A DNA stretch of 64,000 nt from Theodoxus fluviatilis (Eukaryota > Mollusca > Gastropoda > Cycloneritida > Neritidae). A program made the translations under genes and the position numbers. Below are positions 1-10,136 of this stretch, piece by piece (position 1 is the stretch's first letter; every line of letters begins with the position of its first letter). The notes beneath the pieces are model-generated. The model saw only the letters and a list, made by a program, of their open reading frames with translations, was not told where the DNA came from and made no database searches. The DNA lies in the NCBI GenBank assembly GCA_034096865.1, contig JAWQFJ010001799.1:114364-178363 (forward strand). Reading direction: 5' to 3'.

Positions 1-1180
1 TTAAAAGCAAAGAAGTGGGAAAGAGGAAGTGAAGATGCCATGCCGTATTCAACCTGTCTGCCACTGCCAGCGGTTGTGTGCCATAAGACATTATGCTTGT
101 CCTGGCTTCAGATGCTCACGTGTATTAGCAAATATGCTCAACTCCACCATGTGTATATCTTTCATTTTTACTCTTGACTTTTATTCAGCCAATGCTTATC
201 AACTTGATTAAAAAGATGAAGTGATATGTGAGCCTTTGTGTCTTCATGATCTTTACTGCTGCCAAGGAGGCAATTGTTACCTTTGGTTTGTTACTTGTTA
301 TTGGGCAAAATAACTCAAAGTTCACAGAGGATTCTGATGAAACTTGCTGGAAGGCCAGAGTCTCACCCAAGGAACAATTCCTTAAATTTTGGATGTTATC
401 TGTTATCTCATTTTGGAGTTGGAACCAGTAAGAGAAATGATATCACAAAGTTGATGCTGCCGTAATCGTTCAGCACTATAGACCTCCAGCAGACCCAATG
501 TGGACTAAACTGTACAGGTCATGGACGAAAAATGGTAGCAGACAGATACACACACACACACACACACACACACGCATGCATTCCTACACTGTCACACATA
601 CAAGTGCAGAGACAAGAATTGCATGGACACATGCTTCCCACTCTGAACTGACAGGTCCACTGGACGTGTCGGTACCATTGGAAGGCAGTAGCCTAACGTG
701 GAGGAGATGCAAGTTTGCCAGCAGGGAGCTTGCTTGCTTGAGGTCTGGCTTTACTATCTCTCCAGTCCGGCTATGATATCTCTGCAGGACAGATAGGTGT
801 GCTGACCTTGCTATACGCACGACAGATAACTAACTTGGCCACACAGCAAGATCGCCCCAGGAGGCCCTAAAATCGAGCGGGATATTGTGGCGGTCAGACA
901 TCCGGTGCCTGCAGAAAAGTTTGTAGTGGATAGCCTAAGGTAAGTTCAAATTGCCGTGCATGCACAATGTCCTGTGCATCACATAATGATTTTCTGATGG
1001 TGTAGGCAGTGATTAGGGGTGGGATAACTACTGGGATGGAAAATGTGCCTACTATCGTATCTGGTATCAATGGTAGGTGTTCTGCCAGCTGTTGACTCTC
1101 AATTTGCCTGCTTTGGACTGCCTGTTGTAGAAATGAATGCACGAATTAACAGAAATGAAACGTTCAGCTTCCTTCATATA
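1..1180. other. No gene seen; simple sequence only
   Basis: I see no coding exon, RNA gene or recognisable transposon here. The only clear structure is a short (CA)n microsatellite near 548-572. Short open frames on both strands have no recognisable protein similarity and no conserved splice context. Confidence 0.5.
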
Positions 1181-1188
1181 AAAAACGC

Positions 1189-1400
1189 TGGCGCTGAACC
1201 TCCAGGTTTTGGCATATATATATATATATATATATTTTTTAAAGATCGGATTCGAACCCGCAACCTCTCAAGAAAAGAGGGGGGAAAAACACGCACACAC
1301 AAAAACACAAAAAACCAGGTTGGGTTCGAACCCACAACCTCTCGAAAAAAGAGGAAAAAAATTTTCAGCGCAGAATCAAACCTGGTCATGCATTGCTCAT
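1189..1400. repeat. Dispersed repeat with tRNA box-B-like modules, copy 1
   Basis: The segment opens with CGCTGGCGCTGAACCTCCAG and an (AT)n tract. It then holds two modules in which a GGTTCGAACCC-type core, matching the RNA polymerase III B-box consensus GGTTCGANNCC, is followed by AACCTCTC and a short self-complementary GAGG/CCTC stretch. The same opening and modules recur at 54691-54910. A tRNA-derived SINE or decayed tRNA-like cluster is inferred. No complete cloverleaf can be drawn, so it is not called a tRNA gene. Confidence 0.55.
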
Positions 1401-1998
1401 TGCTCGTGCAAGGCTGGGTAAGTGATTTTTAAAAATCATTTATCTGTTACGTGTTTGATGGAGTAACCTAAGCTACTGTTGAAGTGTTGTGTGTGGATCC
1501 AAAAAGCTTGCACAACTGTCCTTTGCACTGACTGTCCTATGCACGGACTGTCCTTTGCACTGACCGTCCTTTGCATTAACTGTCCTTCACACTGACTGTT
1601 CTATGCACTGACAAGGAGATTGTCACGAAGGAGAGAAGGAAAAGTGCGCTTTCTACAGTGGGTAAAGATCTAGCAGTCCGCTCAAAGTTTTTGTCGCGCT
1701 CACCAGTGCTTCGGACACGCACCGGTCATTCTGTGCACTGGTCAGTGTGAAAGTGCATAGGACAGTCAGTGCATAGAACAGTCAGTGTGAAGGACAGTTA
1801 ATGCAAAGGACAGTCCGTGCATAGGACAGTCAGTGCGAAGGACAGTTGCGCAAGCTTTTTGGCTCCACACACAGCACTTCAAGAGTAGGTTCTACAATTT
1901 TGGAATGCGAGCTTCGGTTACTCCATCAAACACGTAACAGATAAATGATTTAAAAAACAACAACAACACTTACCCAGCCTTGCACGAGCAATGAGGAT
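1396..1998. repeat. Long imperfect palindrome (foldback element)
   Basis: Two arms of roughly 200 bp are inverted copies of each other around a loop at about 1620-1735. Shared blocks include TGCTCGTGCAAGGCTGGGTA, ATCATTTATCTGTTACGTG and AAAAGCTTGC. Each arm also contains tandem copies of a short unit built on ACTGTCC and TGCACTGA. The right arm has an extra stretch that spoils perfect pairing. There is no ORF, so a non-autonomous foldback DNA element is the likeliest identity. Confidence 0.75.
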
Positions 1999-2446
1999 GG
2001 TTGGTTGATCTTCTGCTTAGCAGCGTCAAGATGGAAATAATGTGCGGCGCATTGATCTGAAGCACCGAGCTGTCACCTCCACCGTTTAATCCGCTTGCTA
2101 ATAGATCTTAATTTCGTCTAAATAACATGAATAGTATTTATTCATACCCCTGTCTATCACAGTCTGAGAAATCTTCTCACTGTCTGGCAAAAATGAGACA
2201 CAAATGATGTCCGGAATACAATGCAACGAGTTAGTCGGCGTTCATTCGGAAGCCATTTTGGCGCCAGCAACTGTAACCACGCGAGATACAGCGAGAAAAG
2301 GGGCGTGGCTGTAGAGTGGGTCGCCATTCCATCAATTGACTACTTGCATCGTAAAAAATCCTTCTTTATCCTTTCACCAATGTTCTCAAAATCCATTATC
2401 ATCAAAACTCTACTCGCAAATGACGTCACGTTGTTGATGACGTCAC

Positions 2447-2693
2447 AGATTGGCCATTCCATAAATCGAGTATTTGGGGAGGCGCTCTGGAGTGTACGAC
2501 CTAAAAAAAACACTTTTTCTTCAAGCCTCGATTCTAAAAATTTGATACATTCAATCGGACCTAACTTCCAGTTAGTGTGCAAAATGTCAAGGAAATCCGT
2601 CCAGTAGTTTTTGAGATATAAGCTGTGAAGTCGGGACAGACAGACAGACAGACAGATAAAGTCTGTAGGACCTCCAGTAAACCTGGAGGGAAA
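2447..2693 (+). repeat. Dispersed repeat family with internal microsatellite, copy 1
   Basis: A second copy lies at about 55500-55832. Shared blocks are ATCGGACCTAACTTCCAGT, a TTTTTGAGATAT block and AGGACCTCCAGTAA. Between the last two blocks this copy carries five CAGA units, while the other copy carries a long (CA)n. There is no coding potential. It is a SINE-like or MITE-like repeat of unknown class. Confidence 0.7.
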
Positions 2694-2710
2694 ATTTACT
2701 ATGCAGAGGT

Positions 2711-2822
2711 CATTCAGCGTGGCTGAGACTAGTGAATATAGTCTCAGCAACAGGTTGGTCACGTGATAGCCTAAATTCTTCCATAACATGCATACCACCG
2801 TTCTGAACAGCCACGCTGAATG
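2711..2822. repeat. Short perfect inverted repeat
   Basis: CATTCAGCGTGGCTG at the left is matched exactly by its reverse complement at 2808-2822, giving a 15-bp stem with a loop of about 80 nt. It directly follows the dispersed repeat at 2447-2693 and may be part of a larger decayed element. Confidence 0.5.
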
Positions 2823-3402
2823 CCATATCACATCGTGAGTGTATTCCTCCGCTTGTTGTGATACACTCCATACTGGCAGCCATTTTTCCGTCAGTTCATT
2901 TTCTAAACATCGATTTCCCATGAATGTAAAACTTGTATGCGGTAAAATTCGAATCACAAGAGTGTAATATTGTGAACTCTACTAATTATAAGGACTTTGA
3001 ATACAACAGCAATATTTATACTTCATTGAGCAAGTAAGGCAACCAATCCCGTCTGCATAATCTTCGATACACACAGAAACCCACTGAGTGCTTTTGCTGA
3101 TGAGGAATCATTAATTTAATGTATGCTTAGAAGGATTAAACTTAGAAAAACTGCTTCTGAGCTATCCGATAATATCGAACTTCGGAATCGGACGGATTCC
3201 TACAGAAGAAACTTCCACTCGACACAACACAACACAACACAGACACAGACGGAATGTAGGTTAAATCACAGTTAGACCACAGGTTCCGGCCAGAAAGCAT
3301 TTACTTGCGAGAGTATAACCATAGATTCACGAAACCAGCCCGGACCCATAGGAATCCTTTTCGCTGCGTTTATAGTAGGTCCAAAGATCGCGTGTATTAC
3401 TA

Positions 3403-4242
3403 CAGTAGTCGCCGCCTATAAAACACGCGGTTAATAAAAACAGCCGTTTTTTTACACACAGTTGGTCCGGTCCGGATTTACCACTATATAACATATGTAA
3501 AATTGCGCCGGTTATTAAGTATACAGGCGCCGTTTAATAAAAACACTTTCTGTTCTTTTTCTCGCTGTTCGGAGGGTCAGAGTCGATCTCTGGTTGTGAA
3601 TTCTTGTCAGCAAACCATTAGATGACAACTAAAGACGCTTCAGCGTTTGTGTGAACAGTGATTACACCCTTGTCAGCAAACCGTCAGATGTCAATTCAAC
3701 ACTGTCTAGTCTCGCTGGATAAGCAGTGAATCAGAAAATGGCTTTAACTTCAGCTCCAAAGAAAAGAAAAAGAACAGAAATGACACCCAAAGACAAAGTG
3801 GACTTGCTTGATCGCTACCGAGAGCTAAATTCTAAAAGTTTGAGGGAGGGTGCTGACATTTTGGGTGTGTCGGCATCATTTCTGTGCCAGACACTGAAAA
3901 AAGAAGATGAACTTAGGGCTGATATCGCAGAGGGCTCCAGTCAAGGCCAAAGGAAGCGTCGGCGCTGCGGGAAGGATAAAGAGACAGAAGATGGCTTAAA
4001 GCGGTGGTTCGACTCTATCCAAGCGCGCAACACACCTGTAAACGGCCCAATCCTGTGTCAGAAGGCGGAACAGATTGCTTCCCAGCTTGGTCGCTCCGAA
4101 TTCAAAGCTACAAATGGGTGGTTTAACAGGTGGAAGAAACGCAACGGCTTGGTGAAGCGGGAAGTGCCGGTTAATAAAAACGCCGCTTATTAAAAACACT
4201 TTTGTTCGGTCCCAATGTGTTTTTAATAAGCGGCGACTACTG
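3403..4242 (+). mobile_element. Miniature Tigger/pogo-like DNA transposon, 840 bp
   Basis: Terminal inverted repeats begin CAGTAGTCGCCGC, and the mirror copy GCGGCGACTACTG ends at 4242. Both ends are flanked by TA, the target duplication of the Tc1/mariner/pogo superfamily. The similarity extends inward to TTAATAAAAAC-type motifs near both ends. The interior holds one short ORF for an N-terminal DNA-binding region, and there is no room for the DDE catalytic domain. A 30-nt-scale direct repeat starting TTGTCAGCAAACC occurs near 3604 and 3670. It is a non-autonomous, internally deleted derivative. Confidence 0.85.
3738..4193 (+). CDS. Tigger/CENP-B-like DNA-binding fragment (transposon ORF)
   Basis: A 151-residue ORF begins MALTSAPKKRKR, a basic nuclear-localisation-like start. 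It continues with a CENP-B N-terminal psq-type helix-turn-helix (about residues 15-55, SLREGADILGVSASFL). A second, Tc5/CENP-B-type DNA-binding helix region follows (about residues 80-140), with LKRWFDSIQARNTPVNGPIL and WFNRWKKRNGL, typical of Tigger transposases. Full Tigger proteins run to about 450-600 aa and then enter a DDE nuclease domain, which is absent. The stop falls inside the right terminal region of the element, so the 3' end of the ORF uses transposon-end sequence. The ORF is intact, without frameshifts. It could yield a DNA-binding-only protein able to occupy transposon ends, but expression is unknown. Confidence 0.8.
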   Translation: MALTSAPKKRKRTEMTPKDKVDLLDRYRELNSKSLREGADILGVSASFLCQTLKKEDELRADIAEGSSQGQRKRRRCGKDKETEDGLKRWFDSIQARNTPVNGPILCQKAEQIASQLGRSEFKATNGWFNRWKKRNGLVKREVPVNKNAAY

Positions 4243-4800
4243 TATATACACAATCGCACGTGCTCAAGGCAGTTTGCAACCTTATAGACACGTTCGCGCT
4301 AAAAGTAGTTCTCAAATGATTTCCTGAAAATCTCATAGATTAGTTTTATTAGAACACCAAATTTGTGTTTATCTATCGGGATAAATAATTGGAGTGAAAT
4401 AGAATCGCCTCTTTTTACTCTCAATGGTCTTCTGATCATGTTGAATTTTGATTGGTAGAATCATTGGAATGTGGATTCGAAGTCACGTGACCAACCTGTG
4501 TTCAGAATGTGCAGAGGTAATAATGTGTCAGATAACTCGTAGACGTCTCCATAGTAGTCTTTTGAGGAAAGGATCAATCCAACCGTACCTTAATTTCTCC
4601 TCTCATTTAATTTTGGTTTATAGCCTACATGAATTTGTTCCTCTTGCTGCTTTTGCTTGCTGCTAACCCGTCAAATCTTGCTGATTTCCCCCAACACCCC
4701 CTGCACCTTCAATTGCATGCAAGCAGCGATTGAGTCCCTCTGTTGCAGTGGCCATCAGTAACACCGTACGCCAGCCACCTCCACCCCATTCTTTGCAGCC
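4243..4800. other. 5' flank of the ependymin-related gene
   Basis: No gene is seen. The 20 bases before 4801 give the start codon a purine-poor but acceptable context (CAGCCATGA). No TATA box or initiator can be assigned with confidence. Confidence 0.4.
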
Positions 4801-5090
4801 ATGAAGGGCTCACTTGTGACGTCATGGGTGTGTGTCGTCATGATAGCTCTCCAGGCGGAAGTGACGTGGGGTCAGAAAAGGTGCTGCGGACCTGCGCAGT
4901 GGTCTGGTGTGTTGGAACAGACTCGGGGGCTGTACGTTGCTAATACCGCTTTTCCAGTCACCCTAGCAACGACTTCTGCTAACATCTATATGGACCGCAC
5001 CAAGGGGCTCATTGCAGTGGACAAGTTCATCGTCAACGCCACCACTGGAAAGTCCTACAGCCAAACTGTCATTGACCACCTGATGGAGGT

Positions 5091-5154
<64 letters not shown>

Positions 5155-5285
5155 GTGTGTGTGTGTGTGTGGTCGCGTTTGCGAGTATGCATGCGTGCGC
5201 GCGCAAACAGGCGGACGGGAAGGCAGGCGGATGTGGGCACGCGCGCGTGCACGCATGTGATGTATGCAAACCTACTCGAACACAT

Positions 5286-5326
<41 letters not shown>

Positions 5327-6515
5327 CACACACATATACACACACACATAGGCCTATATACACACACTTTATATATACACACACATATATATACGCACAC
5401 ATATATACGCACTCACACATACACACCATCAGGCAGGTTGGCAGGCCGATCGGCCAGCCAGTAGGCAGAGGCATGCAGAAATGCAGGCAGGCAGACGGAG
5501 AGGTACGCAGAGGTACATGCAGTGCAAGCAGAGAGACTGAATGAGATGCAAACTGACAGAGAAGATTTCAAACCATTGTGCATGCATACTCGTTGAAGGA
5601 GTAGGCAGCAAGCATCCTCGAACAATTGTAATGAGTAATGCATAGTCACAGCTAGTTTTGTTTGTAATTACAGCCTAGATAAACGCGGCTGGACAAGAGA
5701 GCGAGGAGGGGATGGAGAGAAAGGGGGTGGGTTTGGGTGGGTGGGATGGGGGTGGGTTTGGGTGGGTAGGATGAGGGGGAGTGTGTGTTTGGGTGTGAGG
5801 GAGGGGGCAGAGAGAGGGAAGAGAAGACAGAAGATCTGAGAAGGAAAAAAAAAGCTGGATCAGGGAGGCAGAACAGGAAGATATCAAAGAAGACGAGAAG
5901 CAGGAGTAGGAGTATATAGTAACAAGAGGAGGAGGAGCTGCAGGAAGAAGAAACTACAAAAGGAGGAGAAAGGACAGGAACACACAGGAGAAGAAAGGAG
6001 AGCAGGAGGCTTATCCGAGCAAGACCAGGCAAGGCGGGCATAGGAGTAGGAACAAGTGGAGGAGGAGGGATGTGAGAACAAAGTCCTGACAATTTCCATA
6101 TAGAAGATGTGTCCTTTGACAGCGATGGATATTTTCTGTTTGCTGTCACAGGGAGCTCGATGGGTCATCGATGAAAACGATCACTGTGAGAAGTTCGCGC
6201 TCCATGGAGAGACTTTGATGCAGTGTGTGCCAGGTGAGGTATTCAGAGAAAAACACAAGTTGTAAATTTGAATATAATAAATTTCACTTTTTAAGATAGG
6301 AAAATTGTTAACTGAGTTTTCTACCACGAGATGGTGTCGCAAAATTTGTTATCAGTCTCATTGTGGTGATAATCGATTATAACACATTTTAAAAAAATTC
6401 CTCGTAAGAGTACGTATTCATATTCATTGCCATCTCAAATCGGAAACCCAACCTTAATGTGTGTATGTGTTAGATAGGGGATAGATACATGGGGAAGGAA
6501 TGGATGGGGCAAAGA

Positions 6516-6577
<62 letters not shown>

Positions 6578-9500
6578 GACAGAGAGAGACAGAGAGAGAG
6601 AGTGGAGGAAAATAGGGGACAGCTGTAGCGAGAATATAATCGACAAAAGTTTCTGGGTATTTAGCAGAAGCAAGAAACACAGTAGAATTTAGAACCCAAA
6701 CAATGGCGGTAAATGAAAAGTCGCTTTAAACACAGGGCGAGCACAAATGTAAATTTTCGACTTAAAAGTCTTCATCAGGCATTGTGTTTTTGTTTAATGC
6801 CTGAGGAAGACTTTTAAGTCGAAAATTTGCATTTGTGCTCGCCCTGTGTTTTAAAGCGACTTTTCATTAACCTCCGTTGTTTGGGTTCTATTTTACGTGT
6901 CGCCTGCAGTCCAGGGAATACAGTAAGACAGTAGAATGTAATATATCTACCTCAAAGCGCATCGTACATCCTTCGCTTCAAAGTCAACTTGAGACGATTT
7001 TGGGTGTGTCACACTAGGATTGGTCGAAATTGGTGTAGGGGGCGGAGCTACGGAAAACTCCATTGACTGTCGTCTCCTGCAGATTCCGCCTCATTCCTTG
7101 GTGGGCGGGACTACCTGACACTGCCTGTGGACGTGTGGTATGAGCAGCCCCCCGGCAACGTAACCATCATGGTTCGATTCTTCCTCGACCACGAGGCGTG
7201 CTTCAACGTGGCTGAATCCCTTGCTCTCCTTGACCACAGCAACAGTGAGGTTCCCTGTCCTGCTTCTGTTTGTGGCAATAGAGATATGAAATATTACATC
7301 ACGCTTGTCGTGTAAACATGTATATCTTAAAAACCCAATCGAACACATGACACGAGTTGAATGGTCACAGTGAATAAAATGTTTGCTTTTGGTTTAGATG
7401 TGATAAAGTCTACTGAACATATTGAGCTCTGAAAAGATAGATTGTTTGGAATATCACCCAACCTTTTCCCCCTTGATTTCTTAGAATACATGTACTTTTA
7501 TTTGAATTGAAATCACCCAACGTTCTCAACAGCTCGTCTGTGCAGAAAAGGAAGTGTATTTGTCAGCGCAAGTGTGAAAACTGTCACTGACCCTCTCATC
7601 CATGTTCCAGTCCATCCAATCCTCCGTCCGTCCATTCGTACGTCTGCACGTCCAAACTTCCGTTTATTCATCCCCCCACTCATTTGTCCGTTATTTAGTC
7701 CTTCCGTTCCTCCATTTATCCATTCAACCTCCTCCTGTCCATCTTTCCACCAACTATCTATCACCCACCCATCCACTCATCTACCATTCATCCATCCATC
7801 CATCCAACGTCTATCTTTCGATCAACTATCCATCCATCCGTCCGTCCGTTCGTTCGTCCGTCCGTCCGTCCGTCCGTCCGTCAGTCGATTCTACCGTCCA
7901 TCTATCCATCATCCATCCATTCATCCATCCATCCATTCATGTATTCATCCATCCATCCATCCATTCATTTATTCATTCATCCATCCATCCATCCATCCAT
8001 CCAACAATCATCCATCCATCCACCCGTCCCTCGATCACTGTTCGCAATTTCTCGTCAATTCTCTTCATCCCCGTCACACGATGGTCATTCCGTGGCAGTG
8101 TTTTCGCTGAGCGTAATCCACATCGTCAACGTGACCCTGGGTGTCTGGGACCCCAGCGTTTTCGTCCCCCCGCCATCTTGCCCCAAGCTGGCCAACTTCC
8201 GGGTAGGCTGCCTTACTGCACTTCCTTTTTTTTGTTTCCGCCGGAAAGCTTGGCCCTTTACATTGAGCCCTTAACTACTGTTGTAAATCTGAGCGGGTCA
8301 TTACTCGAGTGTTCATAAGAACAGCCAATGTATTGCGCGCACTCTTCTACCCTTAAATACGTTATAATGTACGTGACGCTGAAATGGTCGTTGTCGGAAA
8401 CATTTCCGGACACTGTACCCGGGGTACTCTGTCCGATCGGAATCTCGTCATTTGAACGAGAACGAGACCGCACCCGCCACTCCGCCTGACTGAGTTCGCA
8501 CGCACGGGGAGTTATGCTAAGATCCGGCCGCGTTAATGTATCTGCGTTTTGTGACAAACGTCTTGCTCGGCGGTACTGTACTCCTTGCACCTTAACGGTC
8601 CCGCGTGATTCGGGTGTAATCTTAAGCTAAACGACGTTTATTGACGCTGCTAAACGACGTTTATTGGCGCTGCAAAAATGGTCGAAGTCGGAAACATTCG
8701 GAACGTCGTTTAGCTTAAGATTACACCCGAATCACGCGGACCGCTAAGGTGCATGGAGTACAGTACCGCCGAGCAAGACGTTTGTCACAAAACGCAGATA
8801 TATTACCGCGGCCGGATCTTAGCATAACTCCCCGGGCGTGCGAAGTCAGTCAGGCGGAGTGGCTGGTGCGGTCTAAGCTGAGCGCTATCACCGGTATGTC
8901 ACGTGACTGTAAGGACGAGATTTCAAACTGGGGTACTCTGTCCGATCGGACACTGTACCCGAGTGGTTAGCGCGCCAGACCTGTATGGTCGCTGCATGGT
9001 GACTAGTGGGTGCGGCGTTCGAAACTGCGCGGTTCCCGGAGTTGCATCTTTGAGCAAGATGCTTTACTCCCATTGCATCTCCCCACTCAGGGATAAAACC
9101 TGAGAGGGCAGTGATGGTATACTGTAGTGCGATTAATTCTTGTATGCGGCCATGAGCCAGCATATTGGGTTGGAATCCTCCCCAGGTAGTGGAGTTGCTG
9201 CTGCATGGTATCTGACTGTGTGCGTCTTAAATGTCACTGTGCTTGTTGTGTTTGTTGTCAGGTGCGAGTGAAGGTTTGAGACCCGGACATGGGTAATGAG
9301 TCACTATGTAAAACCACACCGTAACCCTTACCTTTTGTAGGCCTATGGGGAATTTTACAGATGTCTCAGTTTTTCTTACTGCTGCTGTTCTGTGTTTCGC
9401 TGCTCTCTTCCCGTATGCAACTAGCCACCTGGCTTGTTCTGCATGCGCCAGTTTGTGTGACTGTCTTGCTTTGTACATAAGATTGAACTGGAATAATTTA

Positions 9501-9605
9501 TGTTTTCAGGTACCGGGACGGGCGAATCAACCTCTGACTTTCCATGGCTACATCGAGCAACTGCGAGACACAGTTGGCTTGAAACGAGAACATGACAAAC
9601 TGTAA
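4801..9605 (+). CDS. Ependymin-related secreted protein, 5 exons
   Basis: Exons are 4801-5088, 6152-6233, 7083-7244, 8099-8202 and 9510-9605. Phases (0, 1, 1, 0) join cleanly to 243 residues, close to the usual 200-240 for the family. Residues 1-24 form a signal peptide (hydrophobic [12 protein letters not shown]), cut near WG/QKRCC. The mature start, CCGPAQWSG, matches the ependymin-family N terminus. Later cysteines in DHCEKF, LMQCVP, HEACFNV and PSCPKL are placed as in the family's disulphide set, and WYEQPPGN is followed by a beta-rich stretch. Likely N-glycosylation sites are NATT, NVTI and NVTL. Ependymin-related proteins are secreted or lysosomal ligand-binding glycoproteins, often expanded in molluscs; the ligand is unknown here. 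The last exon ([14 protein letters not shown]) is the least certain. Introns hold a hairpin element, a (TCCA)n tract, a palindrome and a SINE. Confidence 0.88.
5089..5172 (+). repeat. (GT)n microsatellite directly after the exon 1 donor
   Basis: The exon 1 donor is GAG|GTCCGT, a weak match to consensus. About 60 bp of pure GT begins within ten bases of it. The repeat is interrupted at 5151-5156 by GTAAGT, a much better donor hexamer. Repeat length therefore sets the distance between the two possible donors. Confidence 0.8.
5286..5420. repeat. (CA)n/(TA)n microsatellite tract
   Basis: Imperfect CA and TATA dinucleotides run through ependymin intron 1. They are followed at about 5430-5530 by degenerate GCAGGCAGG-type repeats. 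Confidence 0.75.
5690..6060. repeat. Purine-rich G/A tract in ependymin intron 1
   Basis: Nearly all bases on the + strand are A or G, first as GGGTGGGTTTGGGTGGG-type direct repeats (about 5725-5800) and then as GGAGGAG/GAAGAAG runs. No gene is present. The opposite-strand open frames are proline/serine-rich artefacts of composition. Confidence 0.65.
6511..6602. repeat. (GA)n microsatellite
   Basis: About 45 GA dinucleotides with a few CA and TA interruptions, inside ependymin intron 2. Confidence 0.85.
6689..6893. repeat. Hairpin (foldback) element in ependymin intron 2
   Basis: The two halves are near-perfect reverse complements: AAAGTCGCTTTAAACACAGG and AGTCGAAAATTTGC-type blocks reappear inverted after a short loop near 6785-6800. 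The ends read AGAACCCAAACAATGG and its inverse. The stem is about 95 bp with no ORF, so this is a MITE-like snapback element. Confidence 0.8.
7617..8035 (+). repeat. (TCCA)n/(TCCG)n tetranucleotide tract
   Basis: Degenerate, then purer, TCCA, TCCG and TTCA repeats fill most of ependymin intron 3 and end about 60 bp before the exon 4 acceptor. They probably supply the pyrimidine-rich context for that acceptor, which has only TTCCGTGGCAG next to it. Confidence 0.85.
8405..8972. repeat. Palindromic repeat in ependymin intron 4
   Basis: Left and right halves are inverted copies centred near 8640-8650. Shared blocks include GTAATCTTAAGCTAAACGACG, CAAGACGTTTGTCACAAAACG and AGATCCGGCCGCG in opposite orientations. 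Near both outer ends lie TCTGTCCGATCGGA and a tRNA-Leu-like head (GGCGGAGTGGCTGGTGCGG). A third half-copy lies at 12911-13130. It may be two head-to-head insertions of one SINE-like element or a true foldback family. Confidence 0.78.
8945..9230 (+). repeat. tRNA-derived SINE (putative)
   Basis: CCGAGTGGTTAGCGCGCC resembles the A-box/D-arm region of a tRNA. GGCGTTCGAAACT about 60 nt later resembles the B box. A downstream TTGAGCAAGATGCTTTACTC segment resembles the conserved central segment found in several animal SINE families. It has no ORF and no clear poly(A) tail. The family assignment is inference from motif layout. Confidence 0.6.
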
Positions 9606-9681
9606 TCACTATTTACACTCTCTTTCTTTTTAACTTCAGACGATTTGATGAAGCAAATACATATGATCACACATGATATTC

Positions 9682-9687
9682 AATAAA
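9682..9687 (+). promoter_or_regulatory. Poly(A) signal of the ependymin-related gene
   Basis: A canonical AATAAA lies 77 nt after the stop codon and implies a short 3' UTR. Confidence 0.6.
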
Positions 9688-9699
9688 GAGTGCTAATCA

Positions 9700-10130
9700 T
9701 AAAACTAGTATTTTCAACAATACAGTACGTGTTATTTGACACTCGTTGCCAATTAAAGCTTGTTAAATACACATTTTAATTGTCAATACAGCTACTGCGC
9801 TATAGTTAATCAAAAATGTAAATCAGGGAGCAGTTTGAAGACTTAATAACATATTAAGTTCTTTGCGTGCCCTGCTGACGGACTTCGTCCAAAAGAGACT
9901 TGTAGCCTATAGTAGCTCGTATACCTCTTGAGCAAAGTACGCGTGTCTATCCCAAATGCAAATATCGAATGCTTCAGGAAAAGCACAGACTGATCTTGTG
10001 GACTTACTGTGCCATTTGCATTCTACTGCCATTGACATAAAACCTTGTTAAAAAGTACCCGTCCATCATGCTTGGAGAAAACGGAGGAACTATCAGCATG
10101 GCTGGGTCATTTTGTCATATCTGTAATGTG
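9700..10130. other. Intergenic, nothing recognised
   Basis: AT-rich DNA between the ependymin 3' end and the 38-bp minisatellite. I see no exon, repeat or regulatory signal that can be supported. Confidence 0.4.
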
Positions 10131-10136
10131 CAGGGT

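Noticed and set aside
1248..1390. True tRNA gene on either strand
   Set aside because: Only box-B-like T-arm motifs are present. No acceptor stem, anticodon arm or A box at the right distance could be drawn.
2711..4500. Larger element bounded by inverted ACAGGTTGGTCACGTGA copies near 2750 and 4490
   Set aside because: Only about 17 bases match in inverted orientation and the surrounding ends do not align well, so the boundary could be chance.
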